From: Mycobacterium sp. E2733
GTDB taxonomy: Bacteria; Actinomycetota; Actinomycetes; Mycobacteriales; Mycobacteriaceae
Length of the DNA: 64,000 nt
Assembly (NCBI RefSeq): GCF_001667585.1
Contig: NZ_LZJZ01000061.1
Coordinates: 1-64,000, forward strand
Direction: 5' to 3'
The first letter of the stretch is position 1. Every line of letters starts with the position of its first letter. A model generated the notes under the pieces. It worked only from the letters and a program-made list of their open reading frames with translations, had not been told where the DNA came from and did not search any database. The position numbers and the translations under genes were made by a program. Shown in pieces: positions 63,614 to 64,000 of the stretch.

Positions 63614-64000
63614 TCAGTGTTGTCCTAGGTCGTGTGCCAGCACCTCGGGCGAGGGGGTCAGGCGCCGGCGGGTGTCGACGGCGATCACCTGCCAGTCGAC
63701 GCGGGAATACTCGTCGAACTTGCGGCGCGCCCGTTCTCGTGCCTTCTCCGGTGCGCCGTGGTGAACGCCTTGCGGCGCATGGGAAATCAGCCCGGGGGGC
63801 ATCGGGATGCCATAGAGCGAGCCGCCGTGGAAGAAGGCGATCTCGTCGTAGTCGACATTGCGGTGATACCACGGTGTGCGCTCGGTGCCGGCGACGCCTT
63901 CGGCGGGCTTCGGCAGGAAGTTCATCACGTAGACGCCGGTGGCCTGCATGAACAGGTGGACCGTCGGCGGCAGGTGGACGCTGTCGGAGGTGACCACGTT
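63614..64000 (-). CDS. Homogentisate 1,2-dioxygenase-like protein, C-terminal part (cut by window end)
   Basis: The C-terminal ~129 residues of a cupin dioxygenase. The stretch HRNVDYDEIAFFHGGSLYG and PPGLISHAPQGVHHG follows the homogentisate dioxygenase pattern, including a metal His and acidic ligand. The N-terminal part is beyond the window. Homogentisate dioxygenase opens the aromatic ring in Tyr/Phe breakdown; this branch may instead use a related substrate. It is the first visible gene of the operon that continues with the hydrolase, CoA-transferase, lyase and LvaABC-like genes. Confidence 0.78.
   Translation of the reverse strand, partial: NVVTSDSVHLPPTVHLFMQATGVYVMNFLPKPAEGVAGTERTPWYHRNVDYDEIAFFHGGSLYGIPMPPGLISHAPQGVHHGAPEKARERARRKFDEYSRVDWQVIAVDTRRRLTPSPEVLAHDLGQH

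Overview
The window looks like chromosome from a nontuberculous, probably slow-growing Mycobacterium (M. avium complex-like is my best guess). The reasons are very high GC with many GTG starts, a complete nuoA-N operon flanked by the same families as in M. tuberculosis (from memory Rv3143 on one side, Rv3162c-Rv3171c on the other), and mycobacterial families such as a haemophore-like protein, DUF3349 and a 13E12/DUF222-type HNH protein. The PPE genes that I recall bordering nuo in M. tuberculosis are not here. The species call is inference.

Layout. (1) 1-6.9 kb: the 3' part of glgX, a membrane PAS-GGDEF diguanylate cyclase, an SDR, an aldo/keto reductase and two envelope proteins. (2) 6.9-25.5 kb: a stress-like accessory region with hemerythrin, UdgX, a ThDP enzyme, topoisomerase IB, a haemophore-like protein, STAS proteins, a CsbD protein, an EEP nuclease, a PIG-L/acyl-CoA dehydrogenase pair, a lone nucleotidyltransferase, a Rho-N protein, and a block of CheB, STAS-ATPase, CheR-PAS and CheB genes, followed by a glycosyltransferase and an AraC regulator. 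Several intergenic gaps here carry GTTT-N15/16-GGGTA elements that resemble mycobacterial SigF promoters. (3) 25.5-39.9 kb: a second STAS protein, two amine oxidases, an alpha/beta hydrolase, the Rv3167c-Rv3169-like group, an SDR, a methyltransferase, an HNH protein and the moxR3/DUF58/DUF4129 cluster. (4) 39.9-55.4 kb: nuoN to nuoA on the minus strand, almost every junction overlapping. (5) 55.7-64 kb: a co-directional minus-strand run holding a degenerate receiver protein, YceI, a SnoaL-like protein, and a catabolic set: DUF6285, APH-type kinase, acyl-CoA dehydrogenase, TetR, HMG-CoA lyase, CaiB CoA-transferase, hydrolase and a homogentisate dioxygenase-like protein cut by the window end.

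How the genes may work together. Nuo is respiratory complex I, and the receiver protein next to it may modulate it. The CheB/CheR block has no chemoreceptor, CheA or CheW here; with the STAS-ATPase it looks more like a partner-switching or stress-signalling module than chemotaxis. The kinase, DUF6285 and dehydrogenase trio matches the architecture of the LvaABC module that isomerises 4-hydroxyacyl-CoA, which suggests the 57-64 kb operon degrades a hydroxylated or branched acid or an aromatic-derived substrate. The most notable single gene is udgX, which carries the KRRIH loop whose histidine becomes covalently bonded to DNA in the M. smegmatis enzyme.
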